A DNA stretch of 7,777 nucleotides from Methanobacterium sp. GTDB lineage: Archaea; Methanobacteriota; Methanobacteria; Methanobacteriales; Methanobacteriaceae. The stretch spans positions 1-7,777 of the forward strand of contig JAJFTX010000219.1 of NCBI GenBank assembly GCA_021372715.1, read 5' to 3'. Position numbers and translations under genes: made by a program. Under the pieces are notes generated by a model that saw only the letters and a program-made list of their open reading frames with translations, was not told the DNA's origin and did not search any database. Numbering within the stretch: position 1 is the stretch's first letter; every line of letters begins with the position of its first letter. Of this stretch, positions 6,056-7,777 are shown in pieces.

Positions 6056-7540
6056 TTATTCTTCAGAAGTTTTAAATGGTTTAGCAAATTCCTTCTCAAT
6101 TTCCTGCCTATATAATGTGTTCATAGCACAGAATGGTATTATTCTTCCGTCAGGCACTGCATAGTGAATTACACATTTCTTAACCCGATCATAGTCAAAG
6201 TTCCAGGGATCCATGAAATGCATGCAGGCTATGAGTAGGCTCTTATGGTGGAAATCACCTAGTGCACTATAAGATCGTTCTTTAAAAACTTTAATTAAAA
6301 TATTCTTAATATCCAATGAATCAGGGGTTTTAGATAAACTAATAGTCTTTGGAAGTTCTAGAGTGGCTCTGGCCACAACTTTTGACTTAGCTACTAATCC
6401 TCCTTCATTTATATCTTCACTACTATTGGATAGAAGATTAAAGAAACGATCCACGTCTATGAATTGGGTTACCGGAACCATATTATCTTCATCAATAAAT
6501 ACGTAGGTGGCAGCACCACAATGAGGATGGCAAGTGAACTTTACCTGTGGTTCGTTTTCTAAAGATTCTATAAATTCAGAAATTGGAAGAACTGATGATG
6601 CGGTGTAGAAATCTTCTACTTTAATCTGTGAATCAGTCTGTTCTTGAACTAGTTGTTCAAAATCAGGCACAGTTATCCGTTGTTCTTCTACTTCTTCACT
6701 GGGAGTTCTTCCTGCGAAGGAGACAGGTTGGAAAACAACACCTCTAATTACATCAATATTATCTGCTGCGAATTTTATAATTTTACCCACCTGGTCATGA
6801 TTGATTCCCTTAACCAGTGTGGGGACTAGAACTATACCCATATCCGCTTTTCGGCAGTTTTCTATGGCTTCTAACTTTATAGGAAGTAAGTTTTTGTCCC
6901 TGATTTTAATGTAAGGTTCCTCGGTAACTCCGTCAAATTGAAGGTAAACTGTGTTAAGACCGGCTTCCTTTAGTTCATAGGCAAGTTTAGGCTTTTTAGC
7001 TAACATAACGCCATTAGTGGCGATTTGAACATGAGAAAAACCCTCTTCATTAGCAAGTTTAATTAGTTCAACAATATCCTTTCGCACCGTTGGTTCTCCC
7101 CCGGCGTATTGAATGGCAGGGGTGGGAACAGGTTCGTTACCCCTTAAATTACGTAGCATTTGCCTTATTTCTTCATAACTTGGTTCGTAAAGAGATTTAG
7201 ACACGGCTGCGTTGGCAAAACATATTGGACAGCGTAGATTGCAGCGATTAGTTACATCTATCAGTCCTAAAATAGTATGACTTTCATGATCAGGGCATAA
7301 TCCGCAATTAGAGGGACATAATCCGTCAACTGATGTCTGTGGATTGGAAAGGCCTTCTCCTTTGTAATCATAATCAGATGCTATATGATAAATCTCACTA
7401 CTGCTCCAGTAAGTGTTTTCAAATTTACCATGTTCTTTACATTCTTTTTTAATCATTATCTTGTCCTGATCTTCATACACTTCTGCATCAATGATACTTA
7501 GACATTCTGGACACATACTTTTAGTCTTCTTAATAATCAT
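6056..7540 (-). CDS. tes: Radical SAM enzyme of the Tes/MJ0619 family (tetraether lipid synthase or methanopterin methylase)
   Basis: The 494-residue protein has the family's iron-binding pattern. An N-terminal rubredoxin-like site is CPEC (Cys10, Cys13) with CKEHG (Cys34, His37). A first CX3CX2C is at Cys75, Cys79 and Cys82 (CPSNCGLC). The radical SAM CX3CX2C follows at Cys100, Cys104 and Cys107 (CNLRCPIC), then GGEP at 147-150. Further cysteines (337, 341, 439, 456, 471) fit auxiliary clusters. Family members are reported to join two diether lipid tails into membrane-spanning tetraethers (Tes), and MJ0619 was also reported to methylate the methanopterin pterin at C7 and C9; sequence alone does not decide. 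The adjacent mptG gene, 23 bp downstream, favours a methanopterin link or at least co-expression. The start is ATG at 7538-7540, with GGTGAG 3 nt upstream; a longer frame from TTG at 7585 lacks support and would precede the likely transcription start. Confidence 0.92.
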   Translation of the reverse strand: MIIKKTKSMCPECLSIIDAEVYEDQDKIMIKKECKEHGKFENTYWSSSEIYHIASDYDYKGEGLSNPQTSVDGLCPSNCGLCPDHESHTILGLIDVTNRCNLRCPICFANAAVSKSLYEPSYEEIRQMLRNLRGNEPVPTPAIQYAGGEPTVRKDIVELIKLANEEGFSHVQIATNGVMLAKKPKLAYELKEAGLNTVYLQFDGVTEEPYIKIRDKNLLPIKLEAIENCRKADMGIVLVPTLVKGINHDQVGKIIKFAADNIDVIRGVVFQPVSFAGRTPSEEVEEQRITVPDFEQLVQEQTDSQIKVEDFYTASSVLPISEFIESLENEPQVKFTCHPHCGAATYVFIDEDNMVPVTQFIDVDRFFNLLSNSSEDINEGGLVAKSKVVARATLELPKTISLSKTPDSLDIKNILIKVFKERSYSALGDFHHKSLLIACMHFMDPWNFDYDRVKKCVIHYAVPDGRIIPFCAMNTLYRQEIEKEFAKPFKTSEE

Positions 7541-7543
7541 TAA

Positions 7544-7549
7544 CTCACC
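7544..7549 (-). promoter_or_regulatory. Ribosome binding site that fixes the tes start
   Basis: On the minus strand GGTGAG stands three bases before ATG (7538-7540). It matches the archaeal Shine-Dalgarno core GGTGA with short spacing, and is the clearest ribosome binding site in the window. It decides for the 494-residue product over the 509-residue frame that opens at TTG 7585. Confidence 0.7.
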
Positions 7550-7585
7550 AATATTATTTATTAACTGATTTTTCGATAAAATCAA

Positions 7586-7598
7586 ATTTTAAATAGAT
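7586..7598 (-). promoter_or_regulatory. Probable TATA box of the tes-mptG transcript
   Basis: Read on the minus strand, TCTATTTAAAATT lies about 50 bp before the ATG at 7540. Transcription would start near 7566, giving a leader of about 26 nt that includes the GGTGAG. This placement excludes the TTG at 7585 from the message. Confidence 0.4.
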
Positions 7599-7640
7599 AC
7601 TATCAATATTAAATTCTATAACATCATAATATGTGCTAAA

Positions 7641-7650
7641 GATATAAATA
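7641..7650 (+). promoter_or_regulatory. Possible plus-strand TATA box in the divergent spacer
   Basis: GATATAAATA on the plus strand resembles archaeal box A. A start about 25 nt downstream would fall near 7670, at the centre of the near-palindrome, with a leader of some 30 nt to the ATG at 7702. It depends on the uncertain gene at the right edge being real. Confidence 0.25.
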
Positions 7651-7660
7651 ATCATCCATT

Positions 7661-7679
7661 TTATGAGAAATTTTCATAA
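7661..7679. repeat. 19-bp near-palindrome in the right-hand spacer, nested in a 7-bp inverted repeat
   Basis: TTATGAGAA-A-TTTTCATAA has 9-bp arms around a central A at 7670, with 8 of 9 pairs matching. It lies inside a wider perfect inverted repeat, GTGCTAA (7633-7639) and TTAGCAC (7692-7698), whose centre (about 7665.5) is within 5 bp of the palindrome centre. The size and symmetry fit a dimeric regulator's operator, but AT-rich spacers give such patterns by chance fairly often. No regulator is identified. Confidence 0.35.
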
Positions 7680-7701
7680 TAAAAGATAAACTTAGCACTA
7701 G

Positions 7702-7777
7702 ATGATGGCATTAAATGATTATCAAAACTACCTTAAAAAATTTCCGAAACTACTGACTATATTATTGATAAAAATGA
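7702..7777 (+). CDS. Possible 5' end of a divergent gene running off the right edge
   Basis: An ATG at 7702 (or 7705, in the same frame) opens a frame that stays open to the window end, 25 codons: MMALNDYQNYLKKFP, then a short hydrophobic stretch (KLLTILLIKM). A TAG stands directly before it. A TATA-like GATATAAATA at 7641-7650 on the same strand is at a workable distance. There is no convincing ribosome binding site, and 25 codons open by chance is not rare. I recognise no family. Together with the tes promoter this would make the spacer a divergent intergenic region, but the call is weak. Confidence 0.2.
   Translation, partial: MMALNDYQNYLKKFPKLLTILLIKM

Noticed and set aside
7541..7585. 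N-terminal extension of the radical SAM protein from TTG 7585 (15 extra residues).
   Set aside because: The extension contains the GGTGAG ribosome binding site of the internal ATG, has no family similarity I recognise, and lies at or upstream of the expected transcription start.
7701..7756. Possible C/D sRNA at the right edge (ATGATGG, ATGATTA, CTGA).
   Set aside because: The C box lacks the final A of the consensus, no D' box lies before the second box, and no terminal stem is visible.

Overview
The window looks like chromosome from a methanogenic archaeon of the Methanobacteriales, most likely Methanobacterium or a close relative. The reasons are AT-rich DNA with very AT-rich spacers, archaeal TATA-like boxes and T-run terminators, a methanopterin biosynthesis enzyme, a homoaconitase/isopropylmalate dehydratase small subunit of methanogen type, a tetraether-lipid/methanopterin-methylase type radical SAM enzyme, and an archaeal (CDKAL1-like) tRNA methylthiotransferase. 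The genus is an inference.

Layout. Bases 1-138 hold the 3' end of a plus-strand gene for a small zinc-ribbon protein, followed by T-run terminators. Everything else that is clearly coding lies on the minus strand. Read in the direction of transcription (right to left) the order is: a radical SAM enzyme of the Tes/MJ0619 family (6056-7540); the methanopterin enzyme beta-RFAP synthase (5022-6032); an aconitase-family small subunit with a homoaconitase-like specificity loop (4463-4948); an archaeal zinc-ribbon protein of the HVO_0476/COG1326 type (3796-4395), whose stop overlaps the start of protein-L-isoaspartate O-methyltransferase (3143-3799); a tRNA t6A37 methylthiotransferase (1773-3053); and two tandem paralogous membrane proteins with N-terminal zinc ribbons (941-1651 and 272-808). 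At the right edge a 237-bp spacer carries the tes promoter, a 19-bp near-palindrome and perhaps the start of a divergent gene.

How the genes fit together. The first two genes are 23 bp apart and probably co-transcribed. This is informative because the radical SAM family has two reported activities, joining of archaeal lipid chains into tetraethers and methylation of the methanopterin pterin ring, while its partner makes the arylribose half of methanopterin. The third gene probably serves coenzyme B (2-oxosuberate) or leucine synthesis. The zinc-ribbon/pcm pair is translationally coupled. The methylthiotransferase modifies ANN-decoding tRNAs. The two zinc-ribbon membrane proteins have no known function and look like a local tandem duplication with gain or loss of a second zinc ribbon.

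No tRNA, rRNA, CRISPR array or insertion sequence was seen. Most of the window is ordinary core archaeal gene content. The points most worth a second look are the radical SAM/methanopterin gene pair, the tandem zinc-ribbon membrane proteins and the structured spacer at the right edge.
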